Source of the DNA: Pseudobacteroides sp.
GTDB taxonomy: Bacteria; Bacillota; Clostridia; Acetivibrionales; DSM-2933
NCBI RefSeq assembly: GCF_036567765.1
Contig: NZ_DATCTU010000007.1
Location: forward strand, 62,001 to 126,000
Length of the DNA stretch: 64,000 bases
Reading direction: 5' to 3'
Under the pieces are notes generated by a model. That model was not told the DNA's origin and did no database searches. It was given only the letters and a program-made list of their open reading frames with translations. Below, in pieces: positions 32,491 to 41,033 of this stretch (the first letter of the stretch is position 1; each line of letters begins with the position of its first letter). The translations under genes were made by a program, and so were the position numbers.

Positions 32491-32937
32491 ATGGGAAAAA
32501 TTAAATATATAGCTTACGGCAGTAACCTCAATTTAGAGCAGATGGCTTACCGATGCCCTACTGCAAAGGTTATTGGGAATGCAAAACTGAATGGGTATGA
32601 ACTTCTTTTCAGAGGCGGAAATGGTGGAGCGGTTGCCACGGTTGAAAAGAAAAAGGATAGTTCAGTTCCGGTGTTGGTTTGGGAACTCGAGCCTTCGGAT
32701 GAAGCGGCTCTTGACCGTTATGAAGGTTGGCCACACTTCTACAGGAAGGAATGGTTGAAGGTGAGAATGGGAAAGCAATGGGTCAAGGTCATTGTGTATA
32801 TCATGAATGATGGCAGACCGCTTGGTTCTCCAAGTAGATATTACTACAACACCATCTTGCAGGGATACAATTCTGCAGGTTTTGACAGTAACCTCCTCGA
32901 TGATGCAGTAAGGAATTCAGCAAAACAAGCATTGTAG
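32491..32937 (+). CDS. Gamma-glutamylcyclotransferase-like protein
   Basis: The protein is 148 residues from ATG 32491 (site AAAGGGTGAAG). A longer frame extends upstream across the 32370 hairpin without a ribosome site. Family motifs are IAYGSNLNLEQM at the start and ALDRYEGWPHFYRKE, which holds the catalytic glutamate. Such enzymes release gamma-glutamyl groups by cyclisation. Next to an amidoligase it probably edits or removes gamma-linked amides, the reverse of the ligation. Confidence 0.9.
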   Translation: MGKIKYIAYGSNLNLEQMAYRCPTAKVIGNAKLNGYELLFRGGNGGAVATVEKKKDSSVPVLVWELEPSDEAALDRYEGWPHFYRKEWLKVRMGKQWVKVIVYIMNDGRPLGSPSRYYYNTILQGYNSAGFDSNLLDDAVRNSAKQAL

Positions 32938-32962
32938 AAATTAAAGTAAAAATTATGTTTTC

Positions 32963-32990
32963 AAGAACTCCAAGCCGGGGTTCTTTTTTT
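32963..32990 (+). terminator. Terminator before the large terminase
   Basis: AAGAACTCC (32963-32971) pairs with GGGGTTCTT (32977-32985, one T-G wobble), followed by six more Ts. It separates the cargo transcript from the late structural genes. Confidence 0.8.
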
Positions 32991-33010
32991 CATCTCTTTG
33001 AAGGAGGAGG

Positions 33011-34615
33011 ATGGTTATACGAAAACTGAAAAAATACAAACCGACCATCTTCAAAGCGGATGGCTCGGTATATAAAAAAGATTCAGCAGATAATGCTGTT
33101 GCATTTATAAATTGCCTTAAACATACCAAGGGTGAATGGCATGGACAGTCCTTTGAACTTATTGACTGGCAGGAGCAAATAATCCGTGACCTCTTTGGTG
33201 TGATGAAACCAAACGGATACAGGCAGTTCAATACTGCGTATATTGAAATTGCCAAGAAGCAAGGAAAGTCTGAATTGGCTGCTGCGGTTGCTCTATTATT
33301 GACCTGCGGTGACCATGAGCATGGCGGTGAGGTTTACGGTTGTGCCTCGGACAGACAGCAAGCATCCATTGTTTTTGATGTGGCTGTAGATATGGTGGAG
33401 CAATGCCCGGCTCTGAAAGCAAGAATAAAGCCAGTGCTGTCTCAGAAGCGGTTGGTATATAAACCGCTTGGAAGCTTCTATCAAGTGCTTTCAGCTGAAG
33501 CTTATACCAAACATGGCTTGAATGTTCACGGTGTTGTGTTCGATGAACTTCATGCACAGCCCAACAGAAACCTTTATGATGTTATGCTCCACGGCTCGGG
33601 GGATGCAAGAAAGCAACCATTATATTTTCTGATCACCACAGCTGGGACAGATCGGCACTCTATTTGCTGGGAGGTACACCAAAAGGCTGAGGATATATTG
33701 GCAGGAAGAAAAATCGACCCCACCTTCTATCCTATTATTTATGGTGCAGGTGAAAACGATGATTGGACTGACCCAAAGGTATGGGCAAAGGCAAATCCAT
33801 CTATCGGCATAACTGTTGATATAGAAAAAATTCAGATTGCCTGTGAAAATGCAAAACAGAATCCGGCAGAGGAGAATCTGTTCCGGCAGCTTAGGCTGAA
33901 CCAGTGGGTGAAGCAATTTGTCAGATGGATGCCGATGGAGAAATGGGATAAATGTGATTTCAGAGTTGACCCATATGAACTCCTTGGTAGGGAATGCTAT
34001 GGTGGACTTGACCTTTCAAGCACAACCGATATTACGGCTTTTGTGCTTATATTCCCACCTATAGACGATGATGGCAAGTATGTGGTTATGCCGTTCTTCT
34101 GGATTCCGGAGGATAATATAGACCTGAGGGTAAGAAGGGATCATGTTCCCTATGATGTGTGGGAGCGACAAGGGCATATGAAAACCACTGAGGGTAATGT
34201 GGTCCATTATGGTTTTATCGAAAACTTTATTGAAGAACTCGGAACTAAGTACAACATAAAGGAAATTGCCTTTGACCGATGGGGTGCGGTGCAGATGGTT
34301 CAGAACCTTGAAGGTTTGGGATTCACAGTGGTACCTTTTGGACAGGGTTTCAAAGATATGTCTCCGCCAACAAAGGAATTGATGAAGCTGACACTTGAAG
34401 GAAAATTGGCGCACGGAGGTCATCCTGTTCTTCGGTGGATGATGGATAATATTTTTGTAAGAACTGACCCGGCAGGAAATATAAAGCCGGACAAGGAAAA
34501 GTCTACTGAAAAAATTGACGGTGCTGTGGCAACAATCATGGCACTTGACAGGGCAATTCGGCATGGTGGCTTCAGTGGAAGTGTGTATGATGAAAGAGGG
34601 ATTCTAATTCTATAA
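33011..34615 (+). CDS. terL: Terminase large subunit
   Basis: The 534-residue protein follows GAAGGAGGAGG. The ATPase part has IEIAKKQGKSELAAAVALLL (Walker A variant, core KKQGKSELAA), then VHGVVFDELHAQPN (Walker B, DE) and FLITTAGTD. The nuclease part has YGGLDLSSTTDITAF (first Asp), IKEIAFDRWGAVQM and EKIDGAVATIMALDRA (last Asp). It is the packaging motor of HK97-type phages. It is separated from small terminase by seven cargo genes. Confidence 0.95.
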   Translation: MVIRKLKKYKPTIFKADGSVYKKDSADNAVAFINCLKHTKGEWHGQSFELIDWQEQIIRDLFGVMKPNGYRQFNTAYIEIAKKQGKSELAAAVALLLTCGDHEHGGEVYGCASDRQQASIVFDVAVDMVEQCPALKARIKPVLSQKRLVYKPLGSFYQVLSAEAYTKHGLNVHGVVFDELHAQPNRNLYDVMLHGSGDARKQPLYFLITTAGTDRHSICWEVHQKAEDILAGRKIDPTFYPIIYGAGENDDWTDPKVWAKANPSIGITVDIEKIQIACENAKQNPAEENLFRQLRLNQWVKQFVRWMPMEKWDKCDFRVDPYELLGRECYGGLDLSSTTDITAFVLIFPPIDDDGKYVVMPFFWIPEDNIDLRVRRDHVPYDVWERQGHMKTTEGNVVHYGFIENFIEELGTKYNIKEIAFDRWGAVQMVQNLEGLGFTVVPFGQGFKDMSPPTKELMKLTLEGKLAHGGHPVLRWMMDNIFVRTDPAGNIKPDKEKSTEKIDGAVATIMALDRAIRHGGFSGSVYDERGILIL

Positions 34616-34728
34616 AAAACTTGCAGCCGAGTATAATCACAACTGATTAAAGACGGTTGTTAACAATTATATTTGCTAAGAACAAACAGCACTTTTCTGT
34701 GATATAGTTTTTGCAGGAGGTGTTTGAA

Positions 34729-35061
34729 ATGACAGACAAGCAATTTGATGATGCTTTTACTGCAGCAGGTGCATGGTTTGTTGGACTATATTCTGAGGTG
34801 GTATTAGCTAATATTGAAAAACTAAATGATGACAGGGAATTTAAAAAACAATTCATCCAAAGCATCTACAGCAAAGGAAACGGTCCAGATAAAAATGAAA
34901 CTGGAACAAATGTTAGAGTAAATTCACTCATGAGAATTATCAACAGCAGAAGAATTATTGAGGCACTTGAGAAAATCATAGATTCAAGTAGAGTTAAAAA
35001 AGACTTTCCAGAGGCAGTGATTGAAGCAAATAAGCTGTTGGAGAAATTGTGTACAAACTAA
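34729..35061 (+). CDS. Hypothetical protein between terminase and portal
   Basis: The protein is 110 residues from ATG 34729 (GCAGGAGGTG). It is all-helical and charged: FDDAFTAAGAWFVGLYSEVV, LNDDREFKKQFIQSIY, then EALEKIIDSSRVKKDFPEAV. A variable middle (GNGPDKNETGTNVRVN) may bind an ion or nucleotide. Its place inside the head operon is unusual, and it has its own terminator behind it, so it is likely a late-inserted accessory gene. The family is not recognised. Confidence 0.6.
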   Translation: MTDKQFDDAFTAAGAWFVGLYSEVVLANIEKLNDDREFKKQFIQSIYSKGNGPDKNETGTNVRVNSLMRIINSRRIIEALEKIIDSSRVKKDFPEAVIEANKLLEKLCTN

Positions 35062-35081
35062 TTAAGTATTAATAAAAACTG

Positions 35082-35110
35082 AGCATCTTCAAAAACGAAG
35101 GTGCTTTTTT
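35082..35110 (+). terminator. Terminator before the portal gene
   Basis: AGCATCTTC (35082-35090) pairs with GAAGGTGCT (35097-35105, one T-G wobble) across AAAAAC and ends in TTTTTT. Confidence 0.75.
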
Positions 35111-35136
35111 CTTGCCCATTTTTAGGAGGTGAGCAA

Positions 35137-36381
35137 ATGCAGATACCAATTTTTGATAAGTTTTTCAAAGCGAGAGACAAGCCAAGCAACAGCCTTTTAG
35201 GTTCTGCCTACAGTTTTTTCTTTGGTAGCACAAGTAGTGGTAAGGCTGTGAATGAGCGAACGGCGATGCAGACAACCGCAGTTTATGCCTGTGTCAGAAT
35301 TCTTGCTGAAACATTGGCAAGCCTACCGCTCCACACCTACAAGTATACTGACAGGGGAAAAGATAAAGCAATCGACCATCAGCTATACTACTTGCTACAT
35401 GACGAGCCAAACCCCGAGATGACTTCATTTGTGTTTCGTGAAACACTGATGAGTCATCTTTTATTATGGGGAAATGCCTACGCCCAGATAGTCCGTGATA
35501 GAAACGGCAGGGTTTTAGCACTTTATCCCCTGCTCCCAGACAAAATGACGGTGGACAGGGATTCCAAAGGACAGGTTTTTTATCAGTACCAAACGGATGC
35601 AGGTACAGCAACTTTAAAAAGTGATGTGGTTCTGCATATTCCGGGACTTGGATTTGATGGTCTTATGGGTTATTCCCCCATAGCCATGGCCAAGAATGCC
35701 ATCGGTATGGCTATAGCCACCGAGGAATACGGAGCCAAGTTTTTTGCCAATGGTGCTAATCCCGGAGGAGTTCTTGAACATCCGGGAGTGGTGAAAGACC
35801 CAAAACGTGTGCGTGAGAGTTGGAATTCGGTGTATCAGGGTAGTGGAAATGCCCACAGGGTAGCTGTTTTGGAGGAAGGTATGAAGTTTTCTCCGATAGG
35901 GATACCTCCCGAACAAGCACAGTTTATTGCTACCCGGAAGTTTCAGCTGAATGAGATTGCTCGCATTTTCAGGATACCGCCACACATGATTGGCGACCTT
36001 GAAAAGTCCAGTTTCTCCAATATTGAGCAGCAGAGCCTTGAGTTTGTGAAATACACACTTGACCCTTGGGTGGTGCGTTGGGAACAGGCAATGCAGAGAG
36101 CCTTGCTTCTACCAACGGAAAAACGTGACTATTTCGTGAAGTTTAATGTGGATGGACTTTTAAGGGGTGATTATCAGAGTAGGATGAATGGCTATTCAGT
36201 CGGCAGACAGAATGGCTGGCTCTCCTCAAATGATATTCGTGAGCTGGAGAATCTCAACAGGATACCGGAGGAACTTGGAGGTGATCTCTATCTGATAAAC
36301 GGAAACATGACAAAGCTTGCAGATGCCGGAGCATTTGCTGGTGCAAATACTGGAGCAAAGGAGGATGGAAAACTTGAATAA
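35137..36381 (+). CDS. Portal protein, HK97 family
   Basis: The protein is 414 residues from ATG 35137 (AGGAGGTGAGC). Family features are AMQTTAVYACVRILAETLASLPL, HDEPNPEMTSFVFRETLM, HIPGLGFDGLMGYSPI and RIFRIPPHMIGDLEKSSFSNIEQQ (core IFRIPPHMIGDLE). Twelve copies form the ring through which DNA is packed. Its end overlaps the protease gene start by eight bases. Confidence 0.95.
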   Translation: MQIPIFDKFFKARDKPSNSLLGSAYSFFFGSTSSGKAVNERTAMQTTAVYACVRILAETLASLPLHTYKYTDRGKDKAIDHQLYYLLHDEPNPEMTSFVFRETLMSHLLLWGNAYAQIVRDRNGRVLALYPLLPDKMTVDRDSKGQVFYQYQTDAGTATLKSDVVLHIPGLGFDGLMGYSPIAMAKNAIGMAIATEEYGAKFFANGANPGGVLEHPGVVKDPKRVRESWNSVYQGSGNAHRVAVLEEGMKFSPIGIPPEQAQFIATRKFQLNEIARIFRIPPHMIGDLEKSSFSNIEQQSLEFVKYTLDPWVVRWEQAMQRALLLPTEKRDYFVKFNVDGLLRGDYQSRMNGYSVGRQNGWLSSNDIRELENLNRIPEELGGDLYLINGNMTKLADAGAFAGANTGAKEDGKLE

Positions 36382-37066
36382 GAAATTTTGGAACTGGGTC
36401 AAAAATGAGGATGACTCAAGAACCTTGTACCTTGAGGGTGCAATAGCCGAGGAGACTTGGTTTGGGGATGAGGTGACACCCAAGCAATTCAAAAATGAAT
36501 TAATGAATGGAACTGGTGACATCACCATCTGGATTAACTCTCCGGGTGGTGATGTTTTTGCTGCAAGCCAGATTTACAACATGCTGATGGACTACAGGGG
36601 CAAGGTCACTGTAAAGATTGACGGTATCGCAGCAAGTGCAGCTTCTGTAATTGCAATGGCAGGTGGAGATGTGCTTATCTCTCCCACCGGACTTTTTATG
36701 ATTCACAACCCTATGACCATTGCCTTTGGAGACACGGTTGAAATGGAAAAAGCAATCGCTATGCTGTCCGAAGTCAAGGAAAGCATTATCAATGCTTATG
36801 AACTCAAAACCGGACTTTCAAGAGCAAAGCTTTCACATCTGATGGATGCTGAAAGTTGGTTCAATGCCAATAAGGCTGTGGAGTTAGGCTTTGCGGATGG
36901 GATTCTTTTTTCTGATGAAAGCGGTAAGGCGTCAGCACCAGAGGGTGTCATATTCAGCAGAATGGCAGTGACCAATTCACTTATAAGCAAGCTGCCGCAA
37001 AAGGCAAAGCAGGATGGAACAGATGCAAACACATTATACAAGAGGCTTGACCTCTTAAAAATTTAA
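36374..37066 (+). CDS. Prohead protease, ClpP type
   Basis: I chose TTG 36374 because AGGAGG is nine bases upstream. The ATG at 36365 would touch that site. The 230-residue protein has the ClpP fold with WINSPGGDVFAASQIYNML, IDGIAASAASVIAMAGG (catalytic Ser) and LFMIHNPM (catalytic His). It cleaves scaffold parts of the capsid protein during head maturation. It lies between portal and major capsid, as in most HK97-type phages. Confidence 0.92.
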   Translation: MNKKFWNWVKNEDDSRTLYLEGAIAEETWFGDEVTPKQFKNELMNGTGDITIWINSPGGDVFAASQIYNMLMDYRGKVTVKIDGIAASAASVIAMAGGDVLISPTGLFMIHNPMTIAFGDTVEMEKAIAMLSEVKESIINAYELKTGLSRAKLSHLMDAESWFNANKAVELGFADGILFSDESGKASAPEGVIFSRMAVTNSLISKLPQKAKQDGTDANTLYKRLDLLKI

Positions 37067-37079
37067 GGAGGAACCCAAT

Positions 37080-38273
37080 ATGAACAGAATTTTAGAACTG
37101 GTTGAAAAGAGAGCGAAGGCATGGGAAGCTGCAAAAGCATTCCTTGATGCCAAGAGAGGCAATGACGGCATAGTTTCTGCAGAGGATACTGCAACCTATG
37201 AAAAAATGGAAGCTGAGGTTGTAAATCTTGGCAAGGAAATCGACAGGCTGGAAAGACAGCAGACACTGGATATCGAACTTTCAAAGCCTGTTAATGCTCC
37301 TATTACCAACAGACCTGCTGGAGCAGGAGTTGAAAAGACAGGAAGGGCAACCGATGAATACAGACAGTCCTTCTGGAAAGCTATGAGAAATAAAAACAGC
37401 TATGATGTCCAGAACGCTTTGCAGATTGGAACTGATTCGGAAGGCGGTTACCTGGTGCCGGATGAATTTGAACGCACCTTGGTTGAAGCCTTGCTTGAGG
37501 AAAACATTTTCAGGAAGCTTGCCAAGGTAATCACCACATCAAGCGGAGATAAGAAAATTCCTGTTGTGGCTACCAAAGGCAATGCTTCATGGGTTGATGA
37601 GGAAGGTGCAATTCCAGAAAGTGATGACAGCTTTGGGCAGGTTTCAATTGGAGCATACAAACTTGCAACCATGATTAAGGTTTCAGAGGAACTCTTGAAC
37701 GATAGCATTTTCAACCTTGAAAGCTATATTGCCAAGGAGTTTGCCAGAAGAATCGGGACCAAGGAAGAGGAAGCATTCTTCATTGGAAATGGTACAGGAA
37801 AGCCTACGGGTATTTTCAATGCAACAGGTGGTGCAGGGGTTGGCGTGACTGCTGCAAGTGCAACTGCGATTACGGTGGATGAGGTTATGGATTTATTCTT
37901 CAGCCTTAAAGCACCATACCGTAAGAATGCAACCTTTGTGATGAACGATGCCACAGTCAAAGCAATCAGAAAGTTGAAAGACGGCAATGGCCAGTATTTG
38001 TGGACTCCTTCTTTGACAGCAGGAACTCCCGATACAATTCTGACAAGACCTGTGCTGACATCTTCTTTTGTGCCAACAATTGAGGCTGCAGCCAAGACTA
38101 TTGCATTCGGAGACTTCTCTTACTACTGGGTTGCAGATCGTCAAGGCAGAGCCTTTAAGAGATTGAACGAATTGTTCGCAGCAACCGGCCAGGTTGGTTT
38201 CATGGCAACACAGAGGGTTGACGGTAAGCTGATTCTTGCTGAAGCCATCAAGGTTCTTCAGCAGAAAGCGTAG
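37080..38273 (+). CDS. Major capsid protein, HK97 fold
   Basis: The 397-residue protein has an N-terminal coiled-coil scaffold part (EKRAKAWEAAKAFLDAK, EKMEAEVVNLGKEIDRLER) of roughly 70 residues, a linker, then the HK97-fold capsid body from about residue 115. The body starts with GTDSEGGYLVPDEFERTLVE and includes KVITTSSGDKKIPVVATKG and FIGNGTGKPTGIFNATGG. The ClpP-like protease upstream should remove the scaffold. AAGGAGGA precedes the ATG. Confidence 0.96.
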   Translation: MNRILELVEKRAKAWEAAKAFLDAKRGNDGIVSAEDTATYEKMEAEVVNLGKEIDRLERQQTLDIELSKPVNAPITNRPAGAGVEKTGRATDEYRQSFWKAMRNKNSYDVQNALQIGTDSEGGYLVPDEFERTLVEALLEENIFRKLAKVITTSSGDKKIPVVATKGNASWVDEEGAIPESDDSFGQVSIGAYKLATMIKVSEELLNDSIFNLESYIAKEFARRIGTKEEEAFFIGNGTGKPTGIFNATGGAGVGVTAASATAITVDEVMDLFFSLKAPYRKNATFVMNDATVKAIRKLKDGNGQYLWTPSLTAGTPDTILTRPVLTSSFVPTIEAAAKTIAFGDFSYYWVADRQGRAFKRLNELFAATGQVGFMATQRVDGKLILAEAIKVLQQKA

Positions 38274-38280
38274 GTGAACC

Positions 38281-38502
38281 ATGAGTAATGTTAAAAACTA
38301 TACCGAGCAAGGTGGCGAAAAGACAGTAATCGGCGGTACTCTTGAGATTACCGCCGGAGGGAAACTCACTTTTGATGGTGATGAACTGAAGCCTGCTGAA
38401 ACACAGTCTGACAGTACCGCCACAACAATTTCCGATTTGAAATCGGATTTTAATAACCTTCTTGCAAAGCTGAAAGCTGCGGGAGTCATGGCTTCAGAAT
38501 AA
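38281..38502 (+). CDS. Head fiber-like decoration protein
   Basis: The 73-residue protein directly follows the capsid gene. The first half holds glycine-rich strands (IGGTLEITAGGKLTFDGDEL) like the capsid-binding part of phage head fibers. The second half is a short helix (ISDLKSDFNNLLAKLKAAG) suited to trimerisation. The position and pattern match small head fiber proteins of clostridial phages that decorate the shell. The role is inferred. Confidence 0.7.
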   Translation: MSNVKNYTEQGGEKTVIGGTLEITAGGKLTFDGDELKPAETQSDSTATTISDLKSDFNNLLAKLKAAGVMASE

Positions 38503-38515
38503 GGAGGTGTTGGCT

Positions 38516-38803
38516 TTGGTGGTCACATTAGAAGAAACAAAAGCATTTCTAAGACTTGATTCAGACCACGAGGACACCCTTGTAACCAGTTTTATAACAG
38601 CGGCGGAGGATATCGTAGAAGGTGTCCTCCGCTTCTCTCTTTCAGATTTTACTGAAGATGATGGAGTGCTGCCGGAACTTGTAAAAACAACAATCTGGTA
38701 TGTGGTGTCACAGTTCTATGAGTTTCGTGAAAATGTGGATGTAAAAAAACTACAGGAAACTTCGGCACTATTGCTGACGGCATACCGGAATAAGGAGTGG
38801 TGA
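38516..38803 (+). CDS. Head-tail connector, gp6-like
   Basis: The start is TTG 38516 (or GTG 38519) with AAGGAGG upstream. The protein of about 95 residues has the gp6/DUF3199-like helical pattern: LEETKAFLRLDSDHEDTLVTSFITAAEDIVEG, core FLRLDSDHEDTLVTSFI. It then has ELVKTTIWYVVSQFYEFREN. It forms the first ring under the portal. Confidence 0.88.
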   Translation: MVVTLEETKAFLRLDSDHEDTLVTSFITAAEDIVEGVLRFSLSDFTEDDGVLPELVKTTIWYVVSQFYEFRENVDVKKLQETSALLLTAYRNKEW

Positions 38804-38807
38804 GGCT

Positions 38808-39194
38808 ATGGCTTGGAATAATCAAAAAAGACAATATGTCGGGCAAGGCAGCATGTCAAAGCCTCTGCTCTCCATCGGGAAGCTAAGACACAGAATCAAG
38901 CTTCAGACATATATCTCCTCAAAGAATTCATTTGGAGAGGAAAGAAAAGTATGGAGTGATTTTGCAGAGGTATCAGCAAGTGTGGAACCTTTGTCGGGCA
39001 AGGAGTTATTTGCCGCTCAACAGCTTCATGCGGAAAGTACGGTGCAGATCATCATACGGTATGTTGAGGGAGTTAACACCCAAATGAGAGTGTTGTTCAA
39101 GGAGAAAAGCCTTGATATCCTTCATGTTTCCAACAAGGATGAGAGAAATATTGCACTGTACCTACTCTGCAAGGAGCATGAGGAGGTGGTCTGA
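38808..39194 (+). CDS. Head closure protein (SPP1 gp16-like)
   Basis: The 128-residue protein has the head-tail joining signature: GKLRHRIKLQTYISSKNSFGEE, then WSDFAEVSASVEPLSGKELFAAQQ and a C-terminal DILHVSNKDERNIALYLLCKE. The small beta-barrel closes the head after packaging. It starts four bases after the connector gene, and its stop overlaps the next start. Confidence 0.88.
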   Translation: MAWNNQKRQYVGQGSMSKPLLSIGKLRHRIKLQTYISSKNSFGEERKVWSDFAEVSASVEPLSGKELFAAQQLHAESTVQIIIRYVEGVNTQMRVLFKEKSLDILHVSNKDERNIALYLLCKEHEEVV

Positions 39195-39601
39195 TGGCAA
39201 GGAGTTATTCAGCAAGGGCAAAAAAGGTTAAAGCCGAGATTGAGGGTGCGGAAGAAATTATAAAAATTCTGAAGGAAATGGGGCAGAATGCTGAAAATGT
39301 TCTGCTTCAAGCTGCGGAGGCAGGAGGGAAAATTGCTCTTGATGATGCTAAAAGAAGGTGTCCTGTTAGAACTGGAAAGCTTAAAAGCAGCCTTCAGCTT
39401 GAGGTTGGAAAAAGCACACCCTATAAAGCAGATGTAAGGGTAAAGCCGGGCAAGGAAGAATACTACGGCACTTTTGTCGAACTTGGCACTGAAAACCAAG
39501 CTGCACAACCGTTCATGAGACCTGCGGTGGATGAGAACAAGGAGAAAATATCCGAAAAGGTAACAAGTGAACTCAGCCGTGCAGTCGGAAAAGCGAGGTG
39601 A
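39194..39601 (+). CDS. HK97 gp10-like head-tail joining protein
   Basis: The 135-residue protein contains GAEEIIKILKEMGQNAENVL, DAKRRCPVRTGKLKSSL (family hallmark CPVRTGKL) and YGTFVELGTENQAAQPFMRPAVDE. It belongs to the gp10/tail-component family that links connector and tail. It overlaps the previous stop codon in ATGA fashion. Confidence 0.9.
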   Translation: MARSYSARAKKVKAEIEGAEEIIKILKEMGQNAENVLLQAAEAGGKIALDDAKRRCPVRTGKLKSSLQLEVGKSTPYKADVRVKPGKEEYYGTFVELGTENQAAQPFMRPAVDENKEKISEKVTSELSRAVGKAR

Positions 39602-39605
39602 TCGG

Positions 39606-40010
39606 ATGTTTGAGGAAGCCTTATATACACATTTAAGCAATGTAGTTGGAGTGAAGGCGATTGTTCAGGATAGGATTTATCCTTTGATGATCCCTCAAAA
39701 CAAAAGCCTTCCTGCCGTGACTTATCAAAAGATATCGGGAGAAAGGCTTCATTCATTACAAGGTGATACCGGATACACAACACCGGTATTTCAAATATCG
39801 GCAAGGGCTGAAACATATGCCCAGTGCAAGGCGCTGGCAGAGGAAATACGGCTTTGCCTTCAAAACTTCTCAGGGCTTATGGGCGGCACTGATGGAACTG
39901 ACATAGGTGCTGTTCTAATGCTGGGAGAGGTTGAAGGCTACGAGCCAGACACTGGTGGCTGGTATTGCCACATGGATTTTCAATTTCATTATGAAGAAAG
40001 GGTGATATAA
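39606..40010 (+). CDS. Tail completion protein, DUF3168
   Basis: The protein is 134 residues from ATG 39606 (GCGAGGTGAT). It has FEEALYTHLSNVVGVKAIV, IYPLMIPQNKSLPAVTYQKIS and QISARAETYAQCKALAEEIR, the DUF3168 pattern that caps the tail on the head side. Its stop is next to the tail tube ATG. Confidence 0.85.
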   Translation: MFEEALYTHLSNVVGVKAIVQDRIYPLMIPQNKSLPAVTYQKISGERLHSLQGDTGYTTPVFQISARAETYAQCKALAEEIRLCLQNFSGLMGGTDGTDIGAVLMLGEVEGYEPDTGGWYCHMDFQFHYEERVI

Positions 40011-40397
40011 ATGGCTGGAACAGCAGGAAAAAAAGGAAAGGTCATGATTGGTGCCAATGCGGTAACCGCTCTAAACAACTGGTCTTTGGAACTGGGAATT
40101 GATACCTTGGAGACCACAGCCTTCGGTGATGAGTGGAAAAATTTCATCGCAGGTCTCAAAGAGTGGTCGGCAAGTGCTGAGGGGGCGTATAACGTACACA
40201 CGGATGCCAATGGACAGGCGGCTCTGCAGAATGCGTTTTTAAACGGAACCGAGGTTGACTTGAAGTTGTATGTCAACAACACCAACTATTATAACGGGCA
40301 GGCAATCATCTCAAGTCTGTCGGTGGAAGACCCGGTGGATGACATCGTGACCATTTCCATAGAGTTTCAGGGTAATGGCGCATTGGCTTACACATAG
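40011..40397 (+). CDS. Major tail (tube) protein
   Basis: The 128-residue protein is of TP901-1/phi13 type: GKVMIGANAVTALNNWSLEL, then TTAFGDEWKNFIAGLKEWSASAEG and DIVTISIEFQGNGALAYT. It should form the tail tube. The next gene is a longer paralogue with the same core. Having two tube-type proteins side by side is unusual and is listed as a finding. Confidence 0.88.
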   Translation: MAGTAGKKGKVMIGANAVTALNNWSLELGIDTLETTAFGDEWKNFIAGLKEWSASAEGAYNVHTDANGQAALQNAFLNGTEVDLKLYVNNTNYYNGQAIISSLSVEDPVDDIVTISIEFQGNGALAYT

Positions 40398-40410
40398 GAG
40401 GTGCTTTTAG

Positions 40411-41028
40411 ATGGGTGAAATAGCTGGAAAGGTTGGCGGTGTATTTGTTCAAACAGATGATGCACCAGTAACATTTACAGATGAAGCAACAACGGCAGAC
40501 CTAAGTTTAAGAAAATTTACGATTTCAGATAGCACCAAACGCTATTGGGATAAGAATTCACCAGTTACAGTTAAGGTGAATGGAGAGGTTCAGACCACAG
40601 GCTTTGAAGTTGAATACTGTGGCGGGGTTGTGGTCTTTGAAGAAGCAAAGGATGGTGAGGATATCGTTCTGGTCAGCGGGAAATCAGTAACCGTGGAGCA
40701 ACATGGCGGTTTCTTCAGCTGGTCTGCCGAACTTGGCATGGAAACACCAGAGACCACCACCTTCATGTCTAACGGCTGGAAGGAATTTATCACTTCCATC
40801 AAGGAGTTTTCTGCCTCAGCTGAAAGCTACTGGGGCGATGATGAATTCTTCTCAAGGCTTGGGCAGGAGGTAATCATTGCACTTTATGTGGATACTACCG
40901 CTTCAAAGGCAAGGTATGAAGGTTACGGAATCATCAAATCAGATGGAGTTGAAGCTGCCGTTGATGATGTGGTGAATGAATCAATAGAAATTCAGGGTGT
41001 TGGTGCCCTATATTACAGGGAGGGTTAA
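40411..41028 (+). CDS. Second tail-tube paralogue with N-terminal extension
   Basis: The 205-residue protein has residues about 100-205 that align with the preceding tail tube protein: ELGMETPETTTFMSNGWKEF with ELGIDTLETTAFGDEWKNF, IKEFSASAES with LKEWSASAEG, and IEIQGVGAL with IEFQGNGAL. The first 100 residues are an extra strand-rich domain (VTVKVNGEVQTTGFEVEYCGG), possibly displayed on the tail surface. AGGAGGTG precedes the ATG. Confidence 0.82.
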   Translation: MGEIAGKVGGVFVQTDDAPVTFTDEATTADLSLRKFTISDSTKRYWDKNSPVTVKVNGEVQTTGFEVEYCGGVVVFEEAKDGEDIVLVSGKSVTVEQHGGFFSWSAELGMETPETTTFMSNGWKEFITSIKEFSASAESYWGDDEFFSRLGQEVIIALYVDTTASKARYEGYGIIKSDGVEAAVDDVVNESIEIQGVGALYYREG

Positions 41029-41033
41029 CAAAA

